From assembly GCA_030840805.1 (NCBI GenBank), contig JAVEDU010000005.1, forward strand, positions 1-40,005: a stretch of 40,005 bases of DNA. Direction: 5' to 3'. The notes below the pieces were generated by a model. The model saw nothing but the letters and a program-made list of their open reading frames with translations, searched no databases and was not told the DNA's origin. This stretch comes from Actinomycetota bacterium (lineage in GTDB: Bacteria; Actinomycetota; Actinomycetes; Mycobacteriales; HKI-0501). Below, in pieces: positions 25,846-33,677 of this stretch (position 1 is its first letter; the number at the start of each line of letters is the position of its first letter). Both the position numbers and the translations under genes were made by a program.

Positions 25846-26885
25846 CCTCCGCAGTGACCGTCCCGGTGACGGTGGCAGTGGTGGGAGCCGTCGGGGCGCT
25901 GCTGGCGACCCCGGTCGCCCGTGCCGTGGCGATCAGGCTCGGGGTGACCGACAACCCCGACGGGCGGAAGGCGCACACCACCCCGACGCCGTACCTCGGT
26001 GGCCTCGCCATCGCGTTCGGAATCGTGGTCGGCGTCCTGGCCGGCCGCTCCTTCTCGTGGGCCGCGACGGCGGTCGCCGCGGGCGCGCTCCTCCTGGTGG
26101 TCGTCGGCGTGGTGGACGACCTCCGCAACCTCTCGCCTGTGCTGCGCCTCGGCCTGGAGGCCGGTGCCGCCGGCCTGGCGCTCCTGGGCGGCGTCGCGTT
26201 CCCCGTCCACGCGCCGGTGGTGCTGCTTCCTGTGGCGCTGGCTTGGATCGTGCTCCTGGCCAACAGCGTCAACCTGCTCGACAACATGGACGGCGCGGCG
26301 GCCTCGAGCACCGGCGCGGTCGCCGGTGTGCTCGCCGTCGGCGCCGCGCTGTTCGAGCAGCCGCTCACCGCGGTGTTCGCGGCGGCCACGGCCGGTGCGT
26401 GTGCCGGGTTCCTGCGGTGGAACTGGCGCCCCGCGCGCATCTTCATGGGTGACGGGGGCTCGCTGCTCCTCGGGTACCTGCTCGCCGTCGGTTCGCTCGC
26501 GGTCGTGCGGGACGTGGAGCTGGGGAGGGCCGCGGTCGCCATGGTCCTGTTCGCCGCCCTCCCGCTGTTCGACACCTCGCTCGTCGTCATCTCGCGGCGC
26601 CGCGCCGGACGGTCGTTCCTCCAGGGCGGCACCGACCACAGCTCCCACCGCCTCCGCCGGGCCGGCCTGTCCGTGGGGGGCTCCGCGGCCATTCTGGCCG
26701 CCGCCGCCGCCGCGCTGGCCACGATGGGCCTGTTCGTGGCCCGTGGGCAGCTCCCGGTCGTCCCGGTGGCGATCGTGGCCGCGACCGCGTGGGCGGTCCT
26801 GCTGACGCTCGGCCTGCGGGTGTCGTGTTACCCCGGCGACCGGGTGCGCCGGCGCACCGAGACGATCCCACTTCCGCACAACTGA
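25842..26885 (+). CDS. Polyprenyl-phosphate HexNAc-1-phosphate transferase (WecA/WbpL/TagO family)
   Basis: A 347-residue, roughly 10-span membrane enzyme that starts the lipid-linked unit by moving a sugar-1-phosphate onto undecaprenyl phosphate. Family motifs in order: NPDGRKAHTTPTPYLGGLA (the first cytoplasmic loop), VVGVVDDLRNLSP (the aspartate pair), NSVNLLDNMDG (the NxxNxxDxxDG motif), ARIFMGDGGSLLLGY, and TDHSSHRLRRAGLS (His-containing loop). GTG at 25842 overlaps the preceding stop (GTGA). The 4,6-dehydratase and reductase further right make QuiNAc- or FucNAc-type first sugars possible, as for WbpL. GlcNAc-1-P cannot be excluded. Confidence 0.93.
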   Translation: MTSAVTVPVTVAVVGAVGALLATPVARAVAIRLGVTDNPDGRKAHTTPTPYLGGLAIAFGIVVGVLAGRSFSWAATAVAAGALLLVVVGVVDDLRNLSPVLRLGLEAGAAGLALLGGVAFPVHAPVVLLPVALAWIVLLANSVNLLDNMDGAAASSTGAVAGVLAVGAALFEQPLTAVFAAATAGACAGFLRWNWRPARIFMGDGGSLLLGYLLAVGSLAVVRDVELGRAAVAMVLFAALPLFDTSLVVISRRRAGRSFLQGGTDHSSHRLRRAGLSVGGSAAILAAAAAALATMGLFVARGQLPVVPVAIVAATAWAVLLTLGLRVSCYPGDRVRRRTETIPLPHN

Positions 26886-26916
26886 GCTACGGGCCTCCGG
26901 GCCGTACCGGTGGACA

Positions 26917-26954
26917 CAGAGCGGGGTCACGTCGTCGGACGTGACCCCGCTCTG
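26917..26954. terminator. Bidirectional hairpin terminator
   Basis: A perfect 17-bp stem, CAGAGCGGGGTCACGTC (26917-26933) with its complement (26938-26954), loop GTCG. It separates the converging WecA-like and UDP-sugar dehydrogenase genes. Confidence 0.92.
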
Positions 26955-26976
26955 GTGTGTTCGGCGCGCTGGGCTC

Positions 26977-28233
26977 TCAGAGCCGCTCGACGGTCGGCGA
27001 CGGCACGAGTCGCGCCCGGGTGTCGAGGACGTAGCGCGCCTTGTCGGCGATCAGGTCGTAGTCGAAGTCGTCGTGGTCGGTGAGGAGCACGACGGCGTCC
27101 GCGTCCGCGAGCGCCTGCTCGGACAGCGGGACGAGCGAGATCCGCGGGTCCAGCGTGGGCAGCGCGATGTGCGGGTCCACCGCGGACACGTTCGCGCCGA
27201 GCGTCAGCAGCTGGGTGACGACCTCGGTCGAGGGCGACTCCCGGGCGTCACCGGTGTTGCGCTTGTACGCGAGCCCCAGCACGAGGACGTTGCTGCCGTT
27301 CAGCGCCCGGCCCCGCTCGTTCAGGGCCATCATGAGGCGCTTGGTCACGTAGTCGGGCATGTGGTCGTTGATGTCGTTGGCGAGCTCGACGAACCGGAAG
27401 TTGTGGCCGAGCGTCCGGCGGATCTCCCACGACAGGTACGACGGGTCGATCGGGAGGCAATGGCCACCCACGCCGGGCCCCGGCCGGAAGGCCATGAAGC
27501 CGAACGGCTTCGTCTCGGCGGCGTCGATGGCGGCCCAGATGTCGATGTTGAGCTGCTGGGCGAAGATCGCGAGCTCGTTGACGAGCGCGATGTTGACGTG
27601 CCGGAACGTGTTCTCCAGGAGCTTGGTCAGCTCGGCCTCGCGGGGGGAGGGCACCGGGACGACCCGGTCCACCAGGCCGTCGTAGAACTCGCTCACGGCG
27701 GCCAGCGACCGCTCGTCGACGCCGGACACGACCTTGGGCGTGTTCTGGAACGTCCACACGCGGTTTCCGGGGTCGATCCGCTCGGGGCTGTAGCCGAGCT
27801 GGAAGTCGGGGCCCGCCTTCAGGCCGGCGATCTCGTCGATGAGCGGACCGACGAGCTCCTCGGTGGTCCCGGGGTAGGTGGTCGATTCGAGGATGACCGT
27901 GGACCCGGGGCGCACGTACTGGGCCAGCGTCTTGACCGAGGTCTCGATGAACGAGAGGTCGGGCAGCGACTCGCGCAGCGGGGTGGGCACGGTGATGACC
28001 GCGACGTCGAAGCCCTCCGCGCACGAGGCGTCGGCGCTGGCGCGGTACCGGCCCGTGGCGATCGCCGCGGAGAGGACCTCGTCGGTGATGTCCTCGACAT
28101 AGGAGGTGCCGTCGTTCAGGCGGCGCACGCGCTCGGCCTCGATGTCGTAGCCCACCACGTCGTGACCCACCTCGACCGCGCGCATCGCGAGTGGAAGGCC
28201 CACGTACCCTTGGCCGACAACGACGACTCGCAT
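26977..28233 (-). CDS. Nucleotide-sugar 6-dehydrogenase (WbpA/WecC group)
   Basis: A 418-residue UDP-sugar dehydrogenase that oxidises C6 to a uronic acid in two NAD-dependent steps. Rossmann VGQGYVGLPLA (6-16); YSPERIDPGN (148-157); the Lys204 segment AELTKLLENTFRHVNIAL; catalytic Cys259 in GVGGHCLPIDPSYL; and LGLAYKRNTGDARESPS near the end. The RIDPGN and GGHCLPIDP forms favour the UDP-GlcNAc/ManNAc dehydrogenase group over plain UDP-glucose dehydrogenase, but that is inference. The ATG has GGGGGAAG upstream. It gives the acid that the amidotransferase may modify. Confidence 0.93.
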   Translation of the reverse strand: MRVVVVGQGYVGLPLAMRAVEVGHDVVGYDIEAERVRRLNDGTSYVEDITDEVLSAAIATGRYRASADASCAEGFDVAVITVPTPLRESLPDLSFIETSVKTLAQYVRPGSTVILESTTYPGTTEELVGPLIDEIAGLKAGPDFQLGYSPERIDPGNRVWTFQNTPKVVSGVDERSLAAVSEFYDGLVDRVVPVPSPREAELTKLLENTFRHVNIALVNELAIFAQQLNIDIWAAIDAAETKPFGFMAFRPGPGVGGHCLPIDPSYLSWEIRRTLGHNFRFVELANDINDHMPDYVTKRLMMALNERGRALNGSNVLVLGLAYKRNTGDARESPSTEVVTQLLTLGANVSAVDPHIALPTLDPRISLVPLSEQALADADAVVLLTDHDDFDYDLIADKARYVLDTRARLVPSPTVERL

Positions 28234-28351
28234 CCGCTTCCCCCTATGTAATAATCACGTGACAGAGCGTGACAGATGTGAAGATACCAAGCCGGAGGAG
28301 GCGAACCCAAGTTCCGCCCCCGCGCCCCGACCGTGAATCTCGGGAACCGGC
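28234..28351. promoter_or_regulatory. Divergent promoter with GTGACAG direct repeats
   Basis: Between the dehydrogenase and the tyrosine phosphatase. GTGACAG occurs at 28259-28265 and 28269-28275 (10-nt period), followed by GTGAAGA at 28278. The AT-rich stretch on the left (TTATTACAT, minus strand) could hold the -10 of the dehydrogenase. A protein binding site on one face of the helix is likely. Confidence 0.5.
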
Positions 28352-28933
28352 ATGAGCCGCCCCTTCGGGGTGCTGTTCGTCTGCACCGGCAACCTCTGCC
28401 GCTCGCCCATCGCGGAGAGGCTCCTGGCCACGGCCCTGGCCGGTCCGGTCGCAGCCGGAGCGCTGACCGTCACGAGTGCCGGTACGCGTACCCGCGCCGG
28501 TCGTCCGATGGAGCGCGCCGCCGCCTTGGTGCTCGGCGAGGTGGGTGTCGAGGAGGCGGGCTTCGTGAGCAGCCGGCTGGACGAGGCGGCGGTGAACGGC
28601 GCCGACCTGATCCTGGTTGCCGCGCGTGAGCACCGGTCGGCCACCGTCTCGATGGCGCCGGCCGCGATGCGCCGGACCTTCACCCTGGTGGAGTTCGCGC
28701 GGCTGCTCGCCCTGGTGGACGACACGCCGGTGGACGGGCGGTCACCGCGGGAAAGCTGCCGGACGCTGGTGGAGAGCGTGGCCAAGCAGCGCGGCCGGGT
28801 GTTCCTGGGTGCCGAGGCGGAAGACCTCCCCGACCCGATCGGTGCGCCGGTGGAGGTCTTCCGCGTCAGCCGTGACGACATCTCGGCGCTGCTGACCGGG
28901 CCCGTGCGGGCCCTCGCCGCCGCGCTGGGCTAG
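28352..28933 (+). CDS. Low-molecular-weight protein-tyrosine phosphatase (Wzb-like)
   Basis: A 193-residue phosphatase. The catalytic loop VCTGNLCRSP has Cys11 and Arg17 (CX5R), and the general acid is Asp161 in LPDPIG. It is about 40 residues longer than typical Wzb because of an inserted helix region (about 105-150) before the acid loop. It would remove phosphate from the tyrosine kinase encoded next door (28946-30427) and so control chain length or export. ATG at 28352 is preceded only by a weak GGGAAC. It ends 12 nt from the end of the converging kinase gene. Confidence 0.92.
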   Translation: MSRPFGVLFVCTGNLCRSPIAERLLATALAGPVAAGALTVTSAGTRTRAGRPMERAAALVLGEVGVEEAGFVSSRLDEAAVNGADLILVAAREHRSATVSMAPAAMRRTFTLVEFARLLALVDDTPVDGRSPRESCRTLVESVAKQRGRVFLGAEAEDLPDPIGAPVEVFRVSRDDISALLTGPVRALAAALG

Positions 28934-28945
28934 CGAACTGCCGGA

Positions 28946-30427
28946 CTAGCGGGTGCGGTCGTGGCGGCCGGCCGCGACCGGGCCCGACGCGTACTCCGTC
29001 GAGGTGGTGTCCCGGCGGGGCGGGGTGACGGTGCGGGCGTGGGTCGGGGTCCGGGAGGTGTCCTTCTCGTCCTCGGCCCGGTAGCCGTAGTACCCGCCGT
29101 ACGCCTCCTCCTTGCGCGAACGCTGGACGGCGTTGACCACGAAGCCCAGGACCGGCGCCTGGACCACCGCGAGCGTCTCGAACGACTTGGTGAGCTGGTC
29201 CCGCTTGGTCACCCCCGCGCGGGCGATGAGCACCACGCCGCTGGTCGAGCCCGCGAGGATCGAGGCGTCGGTGACCGGGAGCAGCGGCGGAGCGTCGATC
29301 AGGACGATGTCGAAGTCGGACCGCAGCTTCTCGATCACGTCGGCCATCGCCGAGGAGCCGAGCAGCTCGCTCGGGTTCGGCGGGATGGGTCCGCTCGGCA
29401 GTACCGTGAGGTTCCCGTCGCCCCACTGCTGCAACGCGTCCGTCAGCGAGAGCTGGCCGATGAGCACGTTCGTCAACCCCACCGCCCCCTCCAGGCCCAG
29501 GTACTCGGCCACCTTCGGGCGGCGGAGGTCACCCTCGATCAGGGCGACCCGCATGCCGGCCTCGGCGAGCGTGATGGCCAGGTTGGACACCGTCGTGGAC
29601 TTGCCCTCGCTGGGGACCGAGCTCGTCACCACGATCGCCTGGACCTGACCGGTGGTGTTCACGAACCGCAGGTTCGTCCGCAGGTGACGGAACTCCTCGG
29701 CACGCAGACTGCCCGGCTGTTCGTGGACGATGAGCGGCGACTTGTCCGCGTCGGGGAAGAACGAGATCCGGCCGAGGCTCGGCGCGTCGGTCAGCGCACG
29801 GACATCGCCCTCGTCCTTCACGGTGTTGTCGAGGCGCTCCCGGATCACGGCGATGCCCACGCCGAGGAGCAGGCCGAGCACGACCGCGCCGCCGAGGTTG
29901 CGGACGGGATCGGGGGAGACCGGGCTCGTCGGCAGTCCGGCGGGCTGCACCAGACTGATCTTCACGGGCGAGACTCCGCCGGCCGGGGGCTTCTCCAGTT
30001 CCTGGACGAGCAGCGGGAACTGCCTGCCGACCGCGTTCGCGATCGCCTGGGCCTCCTTCGGCCGCGGGCCCGAGACCGTGACCTCGAGCAGCACGGTGTC
30101 CGGCACGGCACTCGCCGAGATCGCCCCCGCCACCTGGGCCGGCGTGATGCCGGAACCCAGCTGGTCCGCGACGGACTGGGCCAGCGCGGGCGTGGAGACC
30201 AGGTCGGCGTACGACTTGGCCCGCTGCTGGGAGAACAGCCCACCGTTGTACGCGGAGCTGCTACCCCCGGCGGCGTCTGTGGTGGAGATGAACAGCCGGA
30301 TGGAGGCGCTGTACACCGGCTGCGCCAGCAATGTGTACGCGAGGGAAGCCCCGAGCGCGAGCAGCACGCACAGCACGATCGATCGCGCCCGCTTGCGGAT
30401 CGTGCGGAGAGAATCGGCCAGGTCCAC
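28946..30427 (-). CDS. Wzz/BY-kinase fusion (polysaccharide co-polymerase with tyrosine autokinase)
   Basis: A 493-residue inner-membrane protein. Membrane span 1 (about 17-35) and span 2 (about 178-196) enclose an extracellular Wzz region (YSASIRLFIST; VTVSGPRPKEAQAIANAV). The cytoplasmic kinase has Walker A VPSEGKSTT (271-279), A' ALIEGDLRRP (295-304) and Walker B IVLIDAP (374-380). A tyrosine cluster YGGYYGY (443-449) is the likely autophosphorylation site. About 44 further residues rich in Thr and Arg follow it, more than usual. Start is GTG at 30427. Kinase and co-polymerase in one chain is the Gram-negative Wzc layout, also seen in actinobacteria. Confidence 0.93.
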   Translation of the reverse strand: MDLADSLRTIRKRARSIVLCVLLALGASLAYTLLAQPVYSASIRLFISTTDAAGGSSSAYNGGLFSQQRAKSYADLVSTPALAQSVADQLGSGITPAQVAGAISASAVPDTVLLEVTVSGPRPKEAQAIANAVGRQFPLLVQELEKPPAGGVSPVKISLVQPAGLPTSPVSPDPVRNLGGAVVLGLLLGVGIAVIRERLDNTVKDEGDVRALTDAPSLGRISFFPDADKSPLIVHEQPGSLRAEEFRHLRTNLRFVNTTGQVQAIVVTSSVPSEGKSTTVSNLAITLAEAGMRVALIEGDLRRPKVAEYLGLEGAVGLTNVLIGQLSLTDALQQWGDGNLTVLPSGPIPPNPSELLGSSAMADVIEKLRSDFDIVLIDAPPLLPVTDASILAGSTSGVVLIARAGVTKRDQLTKSFETLAVVQAPVLGFVVNAVQRSRKEEAYGGYYGYRAEDEKDTSRTPTHARTVTPPRRDTTSTEYASGPVAAGRHDRTR

Positions 30428-30544
30428 GCGTGAGGCCCTTCTTGTCCGGTCGGGTGCAGTTCACCACGGTCTCCCGGCTTGTCCGCCCCCGGTGGGCCGC
30501 GGGTCGAGCCAGTGATCCACGGAAAGGGTACGCTGCGTGCCCTG

Positions 30545-31498
30545 ATGCGTACTCCACGTGGCCGAGTGTGGCTCTCCAACACGGTGTTGATCGCCGTTCT
30601 CGGCGCCGATCTGGTGCTCGCTGTCGCCCTGGTCACGCGGCATTCCGCCCGGACGGTATCGGATGTCCAGGTTTTCGACGCCGTCCCGGAGACGGCGAGC
30701 CCGACACCCTCGGCCAGCGTGTCGGTGGCTCCCCCCGCGCCGGCCGCCCCCAGGGCGGTGCTCGCGGCGACGGCCCCGGACGGTGCCGCCCTCCGGGCGA
30801 GCACGCCGTCGCGGTGCGACGCCACGCCGCCGGCGACCGTGGAGATCAGCGCGGGCTCGGGACGCAGCTGGACCGTGGTGGACAGCCCCGCCCCGGTCAT
30901 CGTCCGGGTCACGCTGACGAGCGCGACCGACGGGTGGCTGATCGGGAGCGACAGCGCCTGCCGGACCTACCGGTACTACGGCACCACGGACGGCGGCAGG
31001 TCCTGGCAGCCCAGCGCCGACACGGCGGGGTACTGGTACCCGCTCGCCGGGCGCGCCGAGACGGTGCACACCCCGATCGGGAACCGCGACCTCCCCTGCC
31101 CGGCCGGCACCACCTCCGTCACCCTGACGCCCCGGAGCGTTCCGGAGGCCGAGGCGACCTGCGTCGGGCCGACGACCAGCAGGCTGCTCCGTACGACGGA
31201 CAGCGGCGACACGTGGACGCCCGTACCGCAGCCGCGGGTTCGGGCGACCGCCGTCACGTGGCCGACCCCGACCGCCGGTTTCCTGGCGGCCGAGCCGGAC
31301 GCCCAGTGCTCCGGGATCCCGGTGTGGCGTACGACCGACGGGCAGCGGTGGTCCAGGGTCGGGTGCGGCTCCATCGCAGGGCTCGCCGCACTGTCGTTCT
31401 CGGACGAGCGCGCCGGGGTCATGGTCGTGGCGGGTTCGGTCGGGCTCCGGACCCTCCTCACCGCGGACGGGGGCCGCACGTGGCGCCCGGCCGTCTGA
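30545..31498 (+). CDS. Membrane-anchored BNR/Ycf48-like beta-propeller protein
   Basis: A 317-residue exported protein. The N-terminal membrane anchor (WLSNTVLIAVLGADLVLAVA, about 10-29) is followed by a Pro/Ala/Ser linker (about 50-75). Then come repeats with the BNR/Asp-box look, GTTDGGRSWQP, RTTDSGDTWTP, RTTDGQRWSR and TADGGRTWRP. These are typical blades of a sialidase- or Ycf48-type propeller, here about 4 visible. There are several Cys that may pair outside the cell. No catalytic site is seen. In-frame TTG 30479 and GTG 30512 are alternatives; ATG at 30545 is chosen for the anchor position, and no strong Shine-Dalgarno decides it. The function in the polysaccharide locus is unknown. Confidence 0.75.
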   Translation: MRTPRGRVWLSNTVLIAVLGADLVLAVALVTRHSARTVSDVQVFDAVPETASPTPSASVSVAPPAPAAPRAVLAATAPDGAALRASTPSRCDATPPATVEISAGSGRSWTVVDSPAPVIVRVTLTSATDGWLIGSDSACRTYRYYGTTDGGRSWQPSADTAGYWYPLAGRAETVHTPIGNRDLPCPAGTTSVTLTPRSVPEAEATCVGPTTSRLLRTTDSGDTWTPVPQPRVRATAVTWPTPTAGFLAAEPDAQCSGIPVWRTTDGQRWSRVGCGSIAGLAALSFSDERAGVMVVAGSVGLRTLLTADGGRTWRPAV

Positions 31499-31514
31499 CC
31501 CGGTAGGCGACTGC

Positions 31515-33587
31515 TCAATTCTCCGGCGGGGCCGCAGCCGACCGCGCGTGGGAGCGGACGAGCTGCTCGAACCTCGGCGTCAGGCCGAGGGCGCCTCCGA
31601 CGCTCAGGTGCGACTCGTCGCGATAGATCCACTGGCCGTCGCGCTGGGCCGAGCATGCGTCGGGCGTGCAGAGATAGTCGATGAAGTCGACGCCGGCGGC
31701 CAGTGGCAGGCCGGCAATCGCACGGACCTCGGGTCCTCGTGAGTACCGGGTGCTCTCCGCCTCGGTCCGGCTCTGGCTGCGCCCGCAGGCTGTCTCGTCC
31801 AGGTAGATGCGGAACGCGGGACACGTCCTGAGGTCGAAGTCGTCGAACTGGGGTACGGCGTAGAGGACCACCACCGGCACCCCGGACTCTGTGAGCCGCG
31901 ACACGGTCGAGACCGTGCCCTTCTCCAGCAGTCGCGACTTGCCGGCGAGATCGGAGGCCACCTCGCCGGTCGTCCTGCTCGTGAACGACAGACCGTTCCC
32001 GCCCTCCGCGTAGTGGGAGGCGTTGGCCAGCAGGACGAGCGAGGGTCGTGAGGTCGCGAGCGCGTCGGTCCAGGCCGACACGAAGCCGCGACAAGCCTTG
32101 TCGTCGTACGGTGTGTCGTGGCTGGTGATGATGTCGGTGAAGGGGCAGCCGCCGTAGGTCGCGAGCGTGAGGTCGAAACCCGCGGCGTTGGCGGCGGCCG
32201 CGGCGGGCTCGACGAACTGCCCCGCGTTGGAGTCGCCGACGAGCACGACCGTGCCCCTGGGGTGCGGCACTCGCCAGGTGCAGCTCCCGGCCGTCCGGGG
32301 ATCGCCGGGCAGGTTCGCGGCACAGCGCCGCGTGAGATCGGCATGGTAGGAGGCCTGGGTCACGAGATCCGCCATGGTGCTGCTGGGAGCCCGGCTGTTC
32401 AGCCACAGCCCCGCGAACAGGAGGGCGGGCAGCAGCGCGCACGCCAGGCCCAGGGCAACGACCCGGCGTCCGCGGAACCGTACGCTCGAACGGATCGGTT
32501 CTTCCACGAAGCGGTACGTGAGCCAGGCGGGGGCGAGCGAGGCGGCGGCGGCAACCACCAGGACCCACGTCCCGAGGTCGGGCCAGGTGGCGTGGGCGAA
32601 GACGATGAACGGCCAGTGCCACAGGTACCAGCCGTACGACAGGTCGCCGATCCACCCGAGCGGGCGGGTGCCCAAGGCCGTCGTCACCACGTTGCGGCCG
32701 ACCGTGCCGGCGAGGACCAGGAGGCCGGCGCCGAGCACCGGTACCAGCGCCGCGCTGCCGGGGAACGCCGTCGTGCCGTCGAACCCGAACGCGGCCACCA
32801 GCAGCAGGGCGACCCCGCCGACGGCGGCGGCCGTGCCGACCGCCCGGCGGAGGCGGGCGAGCCGCCATTCGGCGATGGCCAGCAGGGCTCCGAGCGCGAA
32901 CTCCCAGGCGCGGACCGGGGAGGCGTAGAAGGCGAACGCCTGGTTCGAGGACGTCGAGTCGAACGGCGGGCCGCTCGAGGAGGTCAGCAGGACGGAGGCC
33001 GCCAGGGAGAGCGCGAAGACGCCCGCGATGGTGGCCGCCACCGTCCTCGTCCGGGTGCTCGGCCGACGGTGCCGGGCAACCCACCAGGCAGCGATCAGCA
33101 CGGCAGGGAAGACGAAGTAGAACTGCTCCTCGACCGCGAGGGACCAGGTGTGGACCAGCGGGTGGAGGTCCGAGGGGGCGGAGAAGTAACCGCCGATCGT
33201 GAAGAGCTCGCCGTTTGCCGCGAAGAGCGCTGCCGCGATCCCCGTCCGAGCCGTCTGCTGCTGCAGGCCGAGCGGGCTCTGGAAGATCAGCGAGCCGACC
33301 GCCACGAAGGCCAGGACCACGGCGAGCGCGGGCAGGAGTCGCTTGACGCGTCGCGCGTAGAAGGCCCACAGGTCGATCCGGCCGGACTCGCGCAGCTCCC
33401 GCCAGAGCAGTCGGGTGAGGACGAATCCGGAGATGACGAAGAAGACGTCGACGCCGACGAAGCCACCGGGGACCGGGAGGTCTGCGTGGTGGAGCACCAC
33501 GAGAAGCACCGCGAGGGCTCGCAGCCCTTGGATGTCTGGGCGACGCGGCGCTCCGCGGTGATCGACGGGCGGCATGGCGAACAGCAT
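31515..33587 (-). CDS. Acyltransferase-3 (OafA-like) fused to SGNH domain
   Basis: A 690-residue, two-part enzyme that O-acetylates surface glycans. The AT3 part has about 10 spans: RPDIQGLRALAVLLVVLHHA (with His33/34), GGFVGVDVFFVISGFVLTRLL, and HTWSLAVEEQFYFVFPAVLI (146-165). The C-terminal SGNH esterase/transferase part has GDSNAGQF (451-458, catalytic Ser453) and DESHLS (Asp657, His660). ATG at 33587 is the first candidate and another ATG (33575) follows at residue 5; neither has a good ribosome site. It likely decorates the polysaccharide made here. The acyl donor and target sugar are unknown. Confidence 0.93.
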   Translation of the reverse strand: MLFAMPPVDHRGAPRRPDIQGLRALAVLLVVLHHADLPVPGGFVGVDVFFVISGFVLTRLLWRELRESGRIDLWAFYARRVKRLLPALAVVLAFVAVGSLIFQSPLGLQQQTARTGIAAALFAANGELFTIGGYFSAPSDLHPLVHTWSLAVEEQFYFVFPAVLIAAWWVARHRRPSTRTRTVAATIAGVFALSLAASVLLTSSSGPPFDSTSSNQAFAFYASPVRAWEFALGALLAIAEWRLARLRRAVGTAAAVGGVALLLVAAFGFDGTTAFPGSAALVPVLGAGLLVLAGTVGRNVVTTALGTRPLGWIGDLSYGWYLWHWPFIVFAHATWPDLGTWVLVVAAAASLAPAWLTYRFVEEPIRSSVRFRGRRVVALGLACALLPALLFAGLWLNSRAPSSTMADLVTQASYHADLTRRCAANLPGDPRTAGSCTWRVPHPRGTVVLVGDSNAGQFVEPAAAAANAAGFDLTLATYGGCPFTDIITSHDTPYDDKACRGFVSAWTDALATSRPSLVLLANASHYAEGGNGLSFTSRTTGEVASDLAGKSRLLEKGTVSTVSRLTESGVPVVVLYAVPQFDDFDLRTCPAFRIYLDETACGRSQSRTEAESTRYSRGPEVRAIAGLPLAAGVDFIDYLCTPDACSAQRDGQWIYRDESHLSVGGALGLTPRFEQLVRSHARSAAAPPEN

Positions 33588-33677
33588 GACAGTTGCAAAG
33601 AGTGATTTACACCTCGCCCCACGTCACGAAGGTGGGTTGAGCGGCTTGCGGCGGCCCGCCGACGGGTCCGTCCCGCC

